DNA from: Prochlorococcus marinus str. SB
GTDB lineage: Bacteria > Cyanobacteriota > Cyanobacteriia > PCC-6307 > Cyanobiaceae
Direction: 5' to 3'
NCBI RefSeq assembly: GCF_000760115.1
Contig: NZ_JNAS01000002.1
Coordinates: forward strand, 124,001 to 188,000
DNA length: 64,000 nucleotides
Part shown: piece by piece, positions 1 through 9,264 of the stretch
Layout: every line of letters starts with the position of its first letter
Numbering within the stretch: the first letter of the stretch is position 1
Made by a program: the position numbers and the translations under genes
The notes under the pieces: generated by a model
Database searches by the model: none
Told to the model about the DNA's origin: nothing
The model's input: only the letters and a program-made list of their open reading frames with translations

Positions 1-707
1 AAAGACTCATTTGCTCCTCTACTATCTCCTATAACTCCTGATTTACTGAAGTCATCAGTAAGCCAAGCACTAGGAGCATTCCCCTCTAGACTCCAGCCTT
101 CTGGAATTTTTCCTTTAATGCTCTCATTTGGGCGTTCATCACCTACTAATTCTGGTTTTAAAGCGAGCATCAAACTTGTTTCAGCTAAAGAAGCATGAAG
201 CCCATACTCGATCTCAGTTTTTGTTAATAATTCACTTATTCCATTAACACCACTCCACAAGAAACAAGGGAAAACTGCCATCCCTGGTGAGAAACTTCTT
301 AGCTCTCTTGCCGCTGTGTTTAGTAATGAGATTTGACCTCCATGTCCATTAATCAATATCAATCTTTTAAAACCCATTTCAGATAATTGACCACCGACTT
401 CCTTAATCATTGAAGTTATTAAATTTGAGGAAAGTGAAATTGTCCCGGTAAATCCCTTATGTTCTGGCGAAAAACCAATATATTGAGTTGGAAGTTTTTT
501 TAATGGAATATCGGCAGAGAATAATTTTAAAACTTCACTAATGATTTCATCAACAAAAATACTATCTGTAGCAAGAGGCAAATGCGGTCCATGTTGCTCA
601 ACTGCACCGAATGGCCAAATCACTGTTGATCTTTTTTCTTTTGCAATACTCTCAATTTCTTGCCAATTTAAATATTCAAATTTATTAGGTATTGGTTTAA
701 AGTTCAT
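1..707 (-). CDS. Creatininase-family amidohydrolase (partial, C-terminus outside window)
   Basis: The gene reads leftward and runs off the window, leaving 235 codons from an ATG at 707. No stop interrupts the frame. The N-terminal part carries the family signature GAVEQHGPHLPLATD, whose Glu, His and Asp are metal ligands in creatininases. Further on come NGHGGQ and HASLAETSLML, matching the other conserved metal-site blocks. The family includes creatinine amidohydrolase and the FAPy deformylase-type enzymes of cofactor pathways, so the substrate cannot be read from sequence. It is divergent from the S1-domain gene, with only 66 bases between, so the two promoters must share that gap. Family assignment is firm; function is open. 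Confidence 0.85.
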   Translation of the reverse strand, partial: MNFKPIPNKFEYLNWQEIESIAKEKRSTVIWPFGAVEQHGPHLPLATDSIFVDEIISEVLKLFSADIPLKKLPTQYIGFSPEHKGFTGTISLSSNLITSMIKEVGGQLSEMGFKRLILINGHGGQISLLNTAARELRSFSPGMAVFPCFLWSGVNGISELLTKTEIEYGLHASLAETSLMLALKPELVGDERPNESIKGKIPEGWSLEGNAPSAWLTDDFSKSGVIGDSRGANES

Positions 708-773
708 TAATTTTAATTTTGAGTACTAACATTTAGAGTATGTTAATAATTAATTATTCTTATTTTACCTACG

Positions 774-1976
774 ATGGGAGTCAGTAATAAAAATGCCCAA
801 GATAATATCCAACCAAAGGGCAATAAAAAACCTTTGCAGGTACTTCACATAAGCAAGAAAGATTCTCAAAAAAAATCTAAAGAAATACATGAGGTGCCAA
901 CCAATTCGCAAGAAGATATTAAAAAAGAAAATATTGCAATTAAACCTCAAATCATTAAAGATGATTCATTAAAAAAAATTGAGGACATTAATGAAAATAC
1001 CAAGGATTTTGATATTCCTCAACAAGATTTAAATAGACCTCTTAATTTTTCTGAGCAAAACACAGATTTTCAATTAGAAAGAACAGTTGATGAATTTGAT
1101 TTTGATGAAAGTGCCTTTTTGGAGGCTTTAAATGCAAATGAGCCAATTGGGGCTACTGGAGAAACAATTTCAGGTAAGGTTATAGCAATCGAAAGTGATG
1201 GATTATATGTTGACATTGGTGGGAAAGCACCTGGTTATATGCCCAAAAAAGAATGTGGTTTAGGTGTCATAACTAACTTTAAAGAAAAGTTTTCTATAGG
1301 CCTAGAGATGGAAGTCTTGGTTATCAAAGAACAAAATGCTGATGGAATGGTAACAGTAAGCGCTCGGGCATTAATTCTCAGGCAAAGTTGGGAGAAAGTA
1401 TCAAGTTCCGCAAAAAATGGAGAATTAATTAACGTTTTAATTAATGGATTTAATAGAGGTGGGCTTACTTGTGATGTAGATGGATTAAGAGGTTTTATCC
1501 CAAGATCTCAACTTGAAGATGGTCAAGATTATCAATCATTTGTTGGCAAAACTCTAAAAGTAGCCTTTCTTGAAGTGAATCCAGAATCTAGAAAATTAGT
1601 TCTCTCTGAAAAGAAAGCATCATTAGTCTCTAAACTTACAAGTCTAGAATTGGGCCAACTAATTGAAGGGGAAGTTTTAGCTGTAAAACCATATGGCTTT
1701 TTTATTGATTTAGGTGGAGCTAGCGGACTTCTTCATCAATCCTCACTAACAAATGGATCGATTCGTTCTTTAAGAGAAGTTTTTAGAGAAGGGGAAATTA
1801 TAAAAGCTTTAATATCTGAAATTGACCTCGAAAAAGGGCGCATTGGTCTCAATACAGCACTCCTAGAAAACTCTGCGGGAGAATTAATTATTGATAAGCA
1901 AAAGGTTATGCAAGAAGCCGCGGAGAGAGCACTAAAAACTAAAGCACTCTTTGATAAAAAAGAACAAGATAAATGA
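774..1976 (+). CDS. S1 RNA-binding domain protein, ribosomal protein S1 homolog B
   Basis: A 400-residue protein with three S1 (OB-fold) RNA-binding domains beginning near residues 129, 215 and 293. The third is the most canonical (GEVLAVKPYGFFIDLGGASG). The first ~110 residues are charged, low in complexity and probably disordered. Cyanobacteria commonly have two S1-like proteins: the standard rpsA product, and a divergent one (rps1B/Nbp1) reported to bind RNA. The long disordered N-terminus and only three domains fit the second type. The 3' end overlaps the next gene by four bases (ATGA), suggesting translational coupling with the Tab2 gene, also an RNA-binding protein. Confidence 0.85.
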   Translation: MGVSNKNAQDNIQPKGNKKPLQVLHISKKDSQKKSKEIHEVPTNSQEDIKKENIAIKPQIIKDDSLKKIEDINENTKDFDIPQQDLNRPLNFSEQNTDFQLERTVDEFDFDESAFLEALNANEPIGATGETISGKVIAIESDGLYVDIGGKAPGYMPKKECGLGVITNFKEKFSIGLEMEVLVIKEQNADGMVTVSARALILRQSWEKVSSSAKNGELINVLINGFNRGGLTCDVDGLRGFIPRSQLEDGQDYQSFVGKTLKVAFLEVNPESRKLVLSEKKASLVSKLTSLELGQLIEGEVLAVKPYGFFIDLGGASGLLHQSSLTNGSIRSLREVFREGEIIKALISEIDLEKGRIGLNTALLENSAGELIIDKQKVMQEAAERALKTKALFDKKEQDK

Positions 1977-2878
1977 ACATCAACAAAGAAATGGAGTCTA
2001 GTCTTAAATTAAAAATTTCAGATTGGGAATTAGACTTTTACTCAAGACCAATTATTGAATCAAATGGGAAAAAAAGGTGGGAGTTAATTATTTGCTCTAC
2101 AAGAAGTTATAAGACAGAAGGTAATTTTCTTTGGAATAAAAAATGCCCTGCCAATGAAGTTAATTCAGTATGGCTTACAAAGGCACTAAATGAAGCAATA
2201 AATGAAGCAAAAAAACAAGGGTGGGAAAAGCCCTCAATAGTTCGATTCTGGAGATCCTCAATGAAATCGATCATTAAGAGATCTCTAGAGGCCCTAAGTA
2301 TTGAGGCTATTGTAAGTAGGAGAACTTACGATTTATTAGATAGAATCGAATTTCTTGAAAAAGAGATTTATCCAAAGGAAAAAGGTTATGTAAGAGGAGT
2401 ATTAGCCCCTACTTTTACATCTAAAATTGAAAATTCTCCTCAACCTCTGCCAGAAGAAGTAAGGGGTGATGCTTTAACTATCTCTGAAATATCGATTGGC
2501 GAATTAAAATCAGCAGAAAATTGGCCTATAGAATTTGGAGATATTTTCCCAATTCAGCAAGATTTAGATGATGATTACTTAGTTCCTGGATTAAGACTTT
2601 TTAGCAAAGATAGATCTTTAGCACTTTCTGCATGGTTCAGTTGTTTAGAACCTATTAAACTAGTCATCAATAAGAACCAACTCATACTTGAAGCTTCAGA
2701 AGAGGACAAGTGGCTGGTAACTGATTTACCAGAAAAAGATGCAAACATTTTGAGTAAAAAATTTTTAGAGAATAAAAAAAACTCTTTTGGTTATCAATTT
2801 ATTTCTATACAATCAACGCCATACATCGAAAAATTTGCAGGATTCTGGATCTTGAGAGATATTGAATTAATTTCATAA
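1973..2878 (+). CDS. Tab2/Atab2-like RNA-binding protein (DUF1092)
   Basis: A 301-residue protein matching the Tab2 family: an early WELDFYSRPI segment, then KKRWELIICST, then the VRFWRSSMKSIIKRSLEAL block, and a C-terminal WFSCLEPIKL segment. In the alga Chlamydomonas Tab2 binds the psaB leader and is needed for photosystem I reaction-centre translation; the plant homolog ATAB2 acts on both photosystems. A similar thylakoid-protein translation role here is inferred from family only. The start overlaps the S1-domain gene by four bases; a second in-frame ATG lies six codons in (1991). No membrane segment is visible, so it should be cytoplasmic. Confidence 0.85.
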   Translation: MNINKEMESSLKLKISDWELDFYSRPIIESNGKKRWELIICSTRSYKTEGNFLWNKKCPANEVNSVWLTKALNEAINEAKKQGWEKPSIVRFWRSSMKSIIKRSLEALSIEAIVSRRTYDLLDRIEFLEKEIYPKEKGYVRGVLAPTFTSKIENSPQPLPEEVRGDALTISEISIGELKSAENWPIEFGDIFPIQQDLDDDYLVPGLRLFSKDRSLALSAWFSCLEPIKLVINKNQLILEASEEDKWLVTDLPEKDANILSKKFLENKKNSFGYQFISIQSTPYIEKFAGFWILRDIELIS

Positions 2879-2900
2879 ATTCATCTTAGGAGCAGGAACT

Positions 2901-3695
2901 ATTCCATACAAAGAAATATATTTCTCAAAAGCTGAATTTTTCATTCAGAACAAAAAATTTGAGTATTATGCTTCACCTATCCTTAGTCAATATAATTTCA
3001 AACATGCATATTTTACGAAGTCTAGCTCTGAGAAATTTCTTCAATTATTGGGAAATCACTTTAATGAAAATTATATAAATTGTGTTTCCAATCAAATTCA
3101 CAGTAATGTGATAGTCCTTGGATCATTTTCGCAAGAAGGAAATAAGACTGATGCAGATGGTCTTTTTGGCAATAAATGCAATCAAAACTTATGGATTTAT
3201 ACAGCTGATTGCATGCCAATATTTTTTGCAGATAAAAGGACAAGAAATGTAGCAGCCTTACATTGTGGAAGAAAAGGTTTGGAAAAAAAAATAATAAAAA
3301 ATCTAGTTAAAATTTTCGATAATTTTGGGACATCTAGAGATGACTTACTTGTTGCCATAGGACCATCTATTTCTAAGGAAAATTATCTAGTTGATCAATT
3401 TACATTCAATGAATTTTATAGAAAAGCCGAAAACAAAAAAATAACAGTTAATTTGACTAAAACTGAAAAAGACCTTTGTTTTAGTGATTCAAATCACTTC
3501 AAAGAGCAAAACTTCAATCAACTTGATCTCAAAAGATCTGCCTATAAACAACTTTTAGGTGAAAACATTCCCAATACAAATATAGACATTTCAAATTTAT
3601 GCACATACCAATTAAAAAATGAATTTAATTCTTGGAGAAAGAGCAAAACATTCTCGAGACAATGGAATTTTATTTGCTCAAAGAGGTTAACTTGA
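2901..3695 (+). CDS. YfiH/DUF152 (purine nucleoside phosphorylase/laccase-domain) protein, start codon uncertain
   Basis: The frame encodes the YfiH family (multi-copper polyphenol oxidase domain, now linked to purine nucleoside phosphorylase activity). Conserved parts are HAYFTK near the N-terminus, QIHSN, the ADGLFGN and TADCMPIFFAD blocks, AALHCGRKGLEKK and AIGPSISKENYLV. The His and Cys of these blocks form the metal or active site. The open frame starts at 2871, but the first ATG, GTG or TTG is a TTG at 3048, which would remove the HAYFTK block. An AGGAG at 2888-2892 lies eight bases before an ATT at 2901, so I propose ATT as start. The 3' end overlaps the convergent gene by nine bases. 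Family is confident; the start is inference. Confidence 0.75.
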   Translation: MPYKEIYFSKAEFFIQNKKFEYYASPILSQYNFKHAYFTKSSSEKFLQLLGNHFNENYINCVSNQIHSNVIVLGSFSQEGNKTDADGLFGNKCNQNLWIYTADCMPIFFADKRTRNVAALHCGRKGLEKKIIKNLVKIFDNFGTSRDDLLVAIGPSISKENYLVDQFTFNEFYRKAENKKITVNLTKTEKDLCFSDSNHFKEQNFNQLDLKRSAYKQLLGENIPNTNIDISNLCTYQLKNEFNSWRKSKTFSRQWNFICSKRLT

Positions 3696-4037
3696 ACAAA
3701 TTTCACTAGTTAAGTCTTTAGCGACTAATAATTCGGTCATCTCCTTAGTACCTTTAATATTAAAAACTTTGGCTAACAAAACATTATTTTTGAAACCAAA
3801 AGGTTTTATTTTAACTTTGCTTCCCCTTGGAAATTCACTCTTAAGTAAATTAGTTGCTTCAAGCTCGTCAAATTCATTTACATCTACACAAAATAGTCCA
3901 ATCGTTAAATTCCTATTTTGATCCCCCACCAAAATAGTATTTGAACTTTTAATTTGAAGAATTTCGGCCGAGTTAACTATTACAGGATTAAGAACAATCA
4001 AGCAGGCTATAATTAAAATTTTTGATAAATTTTTCAA
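3687..4037 (-). CDS. Secreted staphylococcal-nuclease-like small protein, probably catalytically degenerate
   Basis: A 116-residue protein with a signal peptide (hydrophobic core IIACLIVLNPVIV, probable cleavage after NSA). The rest resembles a shortened SNase fold: an AEILQIKSSNTILV strand, then TIGLFCVDVNEFDELEA where nucleases have RLxGIDAPE, then FPRGSKVKIKP and a C-terminal LLVAKDLTSEIC. The Asp and Glu of the acidic block remain, but the two catalytic arginines do not appear to be there. It may therefore be a binding domain rather than a nuclease. The start is a TTG at 4037; no in-frame ATG precedes the signal peptide. It converges on the YfiH-family gene with a nine-base overlap. Confidence 0.6.
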   Translation of the reverse strand: MKNLSKILIIACLIVLNPVIVNSAEILQIKSSNTILVGDQNRNLTIGLFCVDVNEFDELEATNLLKSEFPRGSKVKIKPFGFKNNVLLAKVFNIKGTKEMTELLVAKDLTSEICSS

Positions 4038-4102
4038 TTCAGAAATATTTTAATTTTTAAATCATCCTAAAGTTAATTTTTTAAAATGACAAATTTAAAA
4101 AA

Positions 4103-5866
4103 TTAGTCTTCACAATTAACATATCCAACCATTTGAGCATTACTTTTGCCAGGAGGAACCATTGGATAACAATTTTCACCTCTTCTGACAAGGATATTAA
4201 TCAAGGCAGGGCCATCATGATTAAGCGCATTTTTTAATTCATTCTGTAATTGTTTTCTATCAGAAATCAAATATCCTTTAACTCCAAAAGACTCAGCAAG
4301 TTTTACAAAATCAGGTTCACCACAACTCATATCAGATGAGGAATATCTTTCATCGTAGAAACTTTCTTGCCATTGTCTTACCATCCCTTGCCAGCGATTA
4401 TTGATAATAATCAATTTCACCTTTAGACCATATTGAGATAAAGTTCCTAATTCTTGAATATTCATTAACACACTTGCATCTCCTGCAATACAAATTACAT
4501 CTGAGTCAGGTAAGGCTGCTTTTACTCCAATTGCCGCTGGCAATCCAAAACCCATAGTGCCTAAGCCTGCACTACTAATCCATTTTCTTGGGGAATTTCT
4601 AAGATATTGAGCAGCCCACATCTGATGTTGTCCTACATCTGTAGTTACATAAGCTTCTGGTAAAAATTCTCTCACTTTTAAAAGAACCTCTTGAGGATAA
4701 ATTTCTCCTTCTTTAGGCGGATCATATAAAGGGTGTTTATTTTTCCAAAAATCAATTTTTTCTAACCAGTTTTTTGTCTGACAAGTAAGTTTATTTTTTA
4801 GAGATTGTTCATTAATTTTTAGAACAGCTTTTGAAACATCAGAAACAATAGCAACATCTACTCGTCTATTTTTATTAACTTCTGCTGGATCGATATCTAT
4901 ATGAATTACCTTTGCATTAGGTGCGAAAGTATCTAATTTTCCTGTCACCCTATCATCGAATCTAGCTCCAATAGCAATTAAAAGATCGCATTCTGTAACA
5001 GCGAAATTTGCGTAAGCAGTTCCATGCATTCCTAACATCCCTACTGATAAATTGTCTTTTTCATCAAAAGCGCCCTTCCCCATTAAGGTTGTGGTAACTG
5101 GTATTTGATAATTCTTTGCCAAAGTTTTTATTTCGTCATGAGCCCCTGAAGATATTGCTCCACCACCTACGTATAGAAGAGGTCTTTCAGAATCTTCTAT
5201 TAATTTAATTGCTTTATTTATATCGGAATCATTAATTTCTCCATTCCTTTTAAATCCTTTAGGAATAATCTCGCCAGGCAAAACTCTTTGGTAATTAAAG
5301 AACTCCTGACCTACATCTTTGGGTACATCAATTAAAACAGGTCCAGGTCTTCCAGATGAGGCTATAAAAAAAGCTTCAGAAACTATTTTCGCTATATCTG
5401 AAGGATCTCTTATTACCCATGAATGTTTAACTATTGGAAGAGTTATGCCAAAAATATCAGTTTCTTGAAAAGCGTCTGTCCCTATAGCAGGTCTTGGGAC
5501 TTGACCTGTAACTACAACTAGGGGGACTGAATCCATTTGCGCAGTGGCAATTCCAGTTACCAAATTTGTTGCACCTGGGCCTGAGGTCCCAAAACATACT
5601 CCTACTTCACCAGTAGATCTTGCATATCCATCAGCCGCATGCGAACCACCTTGTTCATGCCTTACCATATAATGCTTTAACCAACCTTCTTGTTCTGCCT
5701 TATGAACAGCATCATATATTGGTAATATGGCTCCCCCGGGATACCCAAATATAACTTTTACTCCATGAATTTTTAAGGAATCCATTAGTGCATCTGCACC
5801 GGTTATCCAAATTGGGTTTTCATGTTTTGAACTACCCTTTGAAAAGGATCTCGAAGTAAGAGTCAC
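4103..5866 (-). CDS. ilvB: Acetolactate synthase large subunit
   Basis: A 587-residue thiamine-diphosphate enzyme that makes 2-acetolactate or 2-aceto-2-hydroxybutyrate, the first common step of valine, leucine and isoleucine synthesis. Visible features are the catalytic Glu in [17 protein letters not shown] (near residue 70), the FAD/ThDP central domain, and the ThDP-Mg block starting [12 protein letters not shown] (near 465) and ending IINN. Length is normal for the family. The start is a GTG at 5866; no ATG lies closer to the expected N-terminus. The regulatory subunit gene is not in the window. It lies downstream of hemH in the same direction with a 136-base gap, so it may have its own promoter. 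Confidence 0.97.
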   Translation of the reverse strand: MTLTSRSFSKGSSKHENPIWITGADALMDSLKIHGVKVIFGYPGGAILPIYDAVHKAEQEGWLKHYMVRHEQGGSHAADGYARSTGEVGVCFGTSGPGATNLVTGIATAQMDSVPLVVVTGQVPRPAIGTDAFQETDIFGITLPIVKHSWVIRDPSDIAKIVSEAFFIASSGRPGPVLIDVPKDVGQEFFNYQRVLPGEIIPKGFKRNGEINDSDINKAIKLIEDSERPLLYVGGGAISSGAHDEIKTLAKNYQIPVTTTLMGKGAFDEKDNLSVGMLGMHGTAYANFAVTECDLLIAIGARFDDRVTGKLDTFAPNAKVIHIDIDPAEVNKNRRVDVAIVSDVSKAVLKINEQSLKNKLTCQTKNWLEKIDFWKNKHPLYDPPKEGEIYPQEVLLKVREFLPEAYVTTDVGQHQMWAAQYLRNSPRKWISSAGLGTMGFGLPAAIGVKAALPDSDVICIAGDASVLMNIQELGTLSQYGLKVKLIIINNRWQGMVRQWQESFYDERYSSSDMSCGEPDFVKLAESFGVKGYLISDRKQLQNELKNALNHDGPALINILVRRGENCYPMVPPGKSNAQMVGYVNCED

Positions 5867-6002
5867 TAAAGAAATTCAATATTTACTTTAAATATTAAAC
5901 TTAATTAAATACTTTTGCCTCATTTAGAAATGTAATGTCAGAAATGTATTCAAAATAATCTTTTAATAAATTAAAAATTATCTAATAAGTTTCAACTGTT
6001 CT

Positions 6003-7178
6003 TTATAAAATGCCTAATTTATGTAGAGGTCCAGAGCCTGAAATAAGTTCAATAAAAAGCACAAGAAAAATAATCATTGCTACCCTTCCATTCCATACTT
6101 CTGAACTATTATTCCAACCCCATTGCCACTTCTCTTGGGGATAAAGTTTCACTTTTTCAGGCAACTGAGAAGCCTCTTCTAAATTAACAAGAGGTCCTTC
6201 CAAACAGGAAATCACCAGATCACTTAGGCCCTCAATAAAAGTAGGATGAGTATTTAAAGCCTTAACTCTCCGAAAATTTTTAATACCAGCCTTTTCAGCA
6301 ATTTCTTTATATTCAATATCAATTTCTTGCAATGTTTCAATATGCTCTCCAACGAAACTTATAGGGACCACAATCAGATCATTAACATTAGACCTTCCAA
6401 GATCAGCTAACACTTCTTCTGTATAAGGCTTCAACCATTCAACAGGACCGACTCTACTTTGATAAGAAAGTGTATGAGGGTTACTATGTCCTAAACATTT
6501 CTCCAACTCATTAATAATTAATAAAGAACAATCTTCAATTTGTTGTTTGTAAGGGTCTCCAGCTTCCTCTACGTAACTCTTAGGAACTCCATGAGCAGTG
6601 AAAAATATATGGGCTTTTGAAGGTGATTCACAAAGTGAAATTTGTTCAGAAATTAATTCAACCATAGACTTTAAGTAACCTGCTTGACTGAACCAACTCC
6701 TAACACATCTCATTGGAACCTTCTTAAATTCATCATCAGAATCTCGCAATTTTTTTAATTCCCTAAAGCTCGAACCACTAGTACTTATAGAAAAATGTGG
6801 ATATAAGGGTATTACAACAACTTGATCTATGCCATCTGCTTTCATATCAGCAATTGCTGATTCGGTAAAAGGATGCCAATACCTCATAGCAATATAGGTA
6901 GTAGCATTAAAACCTTTGTCCCTTAATTTAGACTGTAATTCTCTTGCTTGTTGTTCAGTTATCCTTCTGATAGGTGAACCTCCACCTATAGAGAGGTAAG
7001 CCTGTTGTGAGGTAGTACTCCTAAGTGTACTAATTAACCAAGCTAGGGGCTTTTGAAAAAAAGGGAAAGGAGTCCTGATTATTTCTGGATCAGAAAAAAG
7101 ATTGTATAAGAATGGGCCTACATCAGTAATGCGTTCAGGCCCTCCTAAATTCATTAGTAAGACGCCTATTTTATCCAT
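6003..7178 (-). CDS. hemH: Ferrochelatase with C-terminal chlorophyll-binding (CAB/HLIP-like) tail
   Basis: Inserts ferrous iron into protoporphyrin IX to give heme. The core (residues 1 to about 320) has the active-site His in [19 protein letters not shown] (near 196) and the Glu in [15 protein letters not shown] (near 277). The last ~40 residues are a linker and one membrane helix with the chlorophyll-binding signature [10 protein letters not shown], as in high-light-inducible proteins and as known for cyanobacterial and plastid type II ferrochelatases. The tail is associated with membrane anchoring and dimerisation and may bind pigment. The gene is divergent from the recombinase at 7244; the 65-base gap holds both promoters. 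Confidence 0.97.
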   Translation of the reverse strand: MDKIGVLLMNLGGPERITDVGPFLYNLFSDPEIIRTPFPFFQKPLAWLISTLRSTTSQQAYLSIGGGSPIRRITEQQARELQSKLRDKGFNATTYIAMRYWHPFTESAIADMKADGIDQVVVIPLYPHFSISTSGSSFRELKKLRDSDDEFKKVPMRCVRSWFSQAGYLKSMVELISEQISLCESPSKAHIFFTAHGVPKSYVEEAGDPYKQQIEDCSLLIINELEKCLGHSNPHTLSYQSRVGPVEWLKPYTEEVLADLGRSNVNDLIVVPISFVGEHIETLQEIDIEYKEIAEKAGIKNFRRVKALNTHPTFIEGLSDLVISCLEGPLVNLEEASQLPEKVKLYPQEKWQWGWNNSSEVWNGRVAMIIFLVLFIELISGSGPLHKLGIL

Positions 7179-7243
7179 TTAAAATTTATGGAGATTGAAA
7201 ATCAACATTTAAAACGTCATTATATGGACAATTATATAAGTAA

Positions 7244-8413
7244 ATGAACGTAATTCAGGAAATTAATAATGTCAATGATAAATTTGCTACTCAAGGCAGC
7301 AAGCTTAAAATTGAGAAAAGAGGAGAGAAATTAAATATCCGTGGTTCACTTCCCTCTAAAGAAGATGAAAATAACTTTAAAATTCAAAGAATATCTCTTG
7401 GGTTAAAGGCTGATATTTCCGGATTAGAGGAGGCCAAAAAAAAATTACAATTAATCAATTTGCAATTGGAATTGAATCAATTTGATTGGATTAATTGGAT
7501 AGGCAAACCTTATAAAAAAGAAATAAAAGATGGTTTTGAATTCCCAAATAGATTAAATCAATTTGAGGAATTTTTTTTTAAAGAAAATAAAAGTGATTTT
7601 CGAACCAGTACTAGAAAAACTACTTGGAAAAGTTCTTACAAACCATATATGAAAAGGATCCTAAATATTTATAATGACTATGAGAATGAAGCTTTAGAAA
7701 AAATATTTCAAAAAACACTTGAAAGTTATAAGGAAGGTACAAGAAGTAGGAAACAATGCGCAACTTCTTTAAGTGTTTTGGCTAAGTTTATGGATATTAA
7801 ACTACCAGAAGATTGGAAATTAAATTCTAGAGGATATGGTCTAAACAAAGCAGGATTTAGGGATCTACCTAAAGACGAATTAATAGAGAAACTGTGGGAA
7901 AAGATCCCAAACAAGTCTTGGAAATTTGTTTTTGGTCTGATGGCTACGTATGGATTAAGGAATCATGAAGTATTTTTTTGTGATTTAAGTTCTCTTACTA
8001 ATTATGGGGACAAAATTATTAGAGTTTTACCTACTACTAAAACTGGGGAACATCAAGTTTGGCCATTTCATCCTGAATGGGTGGAAAAGTTTGAATTATC
8101 AAAACTTGGTGAAAATCCAGAACTTTTACCAAATATCAATAGAGACCTTAAAATTACAACCTTACAAAATATTGGGAAAAAAATTACAGACCAGTTTAAA
8201 CGTTACTCTTTACAAATAAAACCTTATGATCTAAGGCATGCTTGGGCAGTAAGAACAATTTTTTATGATTTACCTGATACTGTGGCTGCCAGAATGATGG
8301 GCCATTCGGTTAGTTTGCATACTCAAACTTATCACCACTGGATTACTAAAAGAGATCAACAACAGGCTGTAAATAATGCACTTTTAAAAGTTAAAAGAGT
8401 TAAAAATATTTAA
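7244..8413 (+). CDS. Tyrosine recombinase / phage-integrase-family protein
   Basis: A 389-residue protein with the tyrosine recombinase active site in order: Arg in TYGLRNHEVFF (near residue 237), the HxxR box in YDLRHAWAVRTI (near 329), and GHSVSLHTQTYHHW with the His/Trp and the probable nucleophile Tyr near 362. The N-terminal half (to ~200) looks like a SAM-like core-binding domain (KSSYKPYMKRILNIYNDY). All catalytic residues seem present, so it may be active. No excisionase, phage structural gene, tRNA or obvious att repeat adjoins it; neighbours hemH and cobO are core genes. Base use resembles its surroundings. It may be a domesticated recombinase rather than a recent insertion. Confidence 0.85.
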   Translation: MNVIQEINNVNDKFATQGSKLKIEKRGEKLNIRGSLPSKEDENNFKIQRISLGLKADISGLEEAKKKLQLINLQLELNQFDWINWIGKPYKKEIKDGFEFPNRLNQFEEFFFKENKSDFRTSTRKTTWKSSYKPYMKRILNIYNDYENEALEKIFQKTLESYKEGTRSRKQCATSLSVLAKFMDIKLPEDWKLNSRGYGLNKAGFRDLPKDELIEKLWEKIPNKSWKFVFGLMATYGLRNHEVFFCDLSSLTNYGDKIIRVLPTTKTGEHQVWPFHPEWVEKFELSKLGENPELLPNINRDLKITTLQNIGKKITDQFKRYSLQIKPYDLRHAWAVRTIFYDLPDTVAARMMGHSVSLHTQTYHHWITKRDQQQAVNNALLKVKRVKNI

Positions 8414-8447
8414 AGATTTATAATAAATAAATAAAAATAAGTGTCAT

Positions 8448-9140
8448 ATGCAAGAAAAACCTTCATCTTCCGAGAAAATATTTAACCTCGATAATCAAGC
8501 CAATAAACTTGGGATGGGAGGTAAATTATCACCGGATAACGATGAGAGCTCATATAAAAAAAGAATGCAGCAAAGAAAAGATATTCAAGCCGAAAGACTA
8601 CAAATTAGAAAAACAAAAAAAGGATTATTGATTGTTTTCACAGGAAATGGCAAGGGCAAGACAACTGCATCTTTAGGTATGGCTTTAAGGACGATAGGGC
8701 ATGGCTATAAAGTAGCAATAATTCAATTTATCAAAGGAGGCTGGACCACTGGAGAAGAAAAAGCACTTAAAAACTTTCCTTCAAACCTATCTTGGCATTC
8801 ATTAGGAGAGGGATTTACGTGGGAAACGCAAGACAGAATAAGAGATGAAAAATTGGTTCAAGAGGCTTGGCAATTAGCCAAAAAATACATACAAAACGAA
8901 TCTTATAAACTTATCATTCTTGATGAAATTAATATTGCTACAAAACTTGGTTATCTTGCACCCGGAGAAATAATCACTTTTTTAAAAAGCTTAAAAAACA
9001 GAAAAAATCATATTGTTTTGACTGGAAGGGGAGCATCTGATTCAATTATCAATTACGCCGATCTAGTTACAGAAATGAGACTAATAAAACATCCATTTAA
9101 AGAACAAGGAATAAAAGCACAAAAGTGTGTTGAATTTTAG
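8448..9140 (+). CDS. cobO: Cob(I)yrinic acid a,c-diamide adenosyltransferase
   Basis: A 230-residue CobO/BtuR-type enzyme that transfers the adenosyl group of ATP to the cobalt of cob(I)yrinic acid diamide or cobalamin. The P-loop is GNGKGKTTASLGMA (residues ~66-79), followed by IIQFIKGGWTTGEEKAL and LIILDEINIATKLG. The first ~55 residues are charged and lie outside the enzyme core. Together with cobK (25367) and the partial cobM (63380) it shows that the organism makes cobalamin. It lies 34 bases downstream of the recombinase gene; co-transcription is possible but not shown. Confidence 0.93.
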   Translation: MQEKPSSSEKIFNLDNQANKLGMGGKLSPDNDESSYKKRMQQRKDIQAERLQIRKTKKGLLIVFTGNGKGKTTASLGMALRTIGHGYKVAIIQFIKGGWTTGEEKALKNFPSNLSWHSLGEGFTWETQDRIRDEKLVQEAWQLAKKYIQNESYKLIILDEINIATKLGYLAPGEIITFLKSLKNRKNHIVLTGRGASDSIINYADLVTEMRLIKHPFKEQGIKAQKCVEF

Positions 9141-9264
9141 TTAAGGTAAACAATTTAAATTTTTTTTTTGCAGGTTTAGAAATGTTTAAAGACGCAAGCA
9201 ATATCTGAACAAAAAATAAATTTGGTGCTTTTACTTGCTAAGGTCTTAAAAGTACAATTATTTA

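Noticed and set aside
541-729. Rightward 62-residue frame over the creatininase gene
   Set aside because: It is the antisense shadow of a gene with clear family motifs on the other strand.
4075-4104. A/T-only inverted repeat between ilvB and the SNase-like gene as a terminator
   Set aside because: The arms (AATTTTTTAAA and TTTAAAAAATT) contain no G or C, so pairing is weak and expected by chance in such A+T-rich sequence.
6003-9140. Prophage or genomic island around the recombinase
   Set aside because: Flanking genes are core metabolic genes with similar base use; there are no phage genes, tRNA or flanking repeats.
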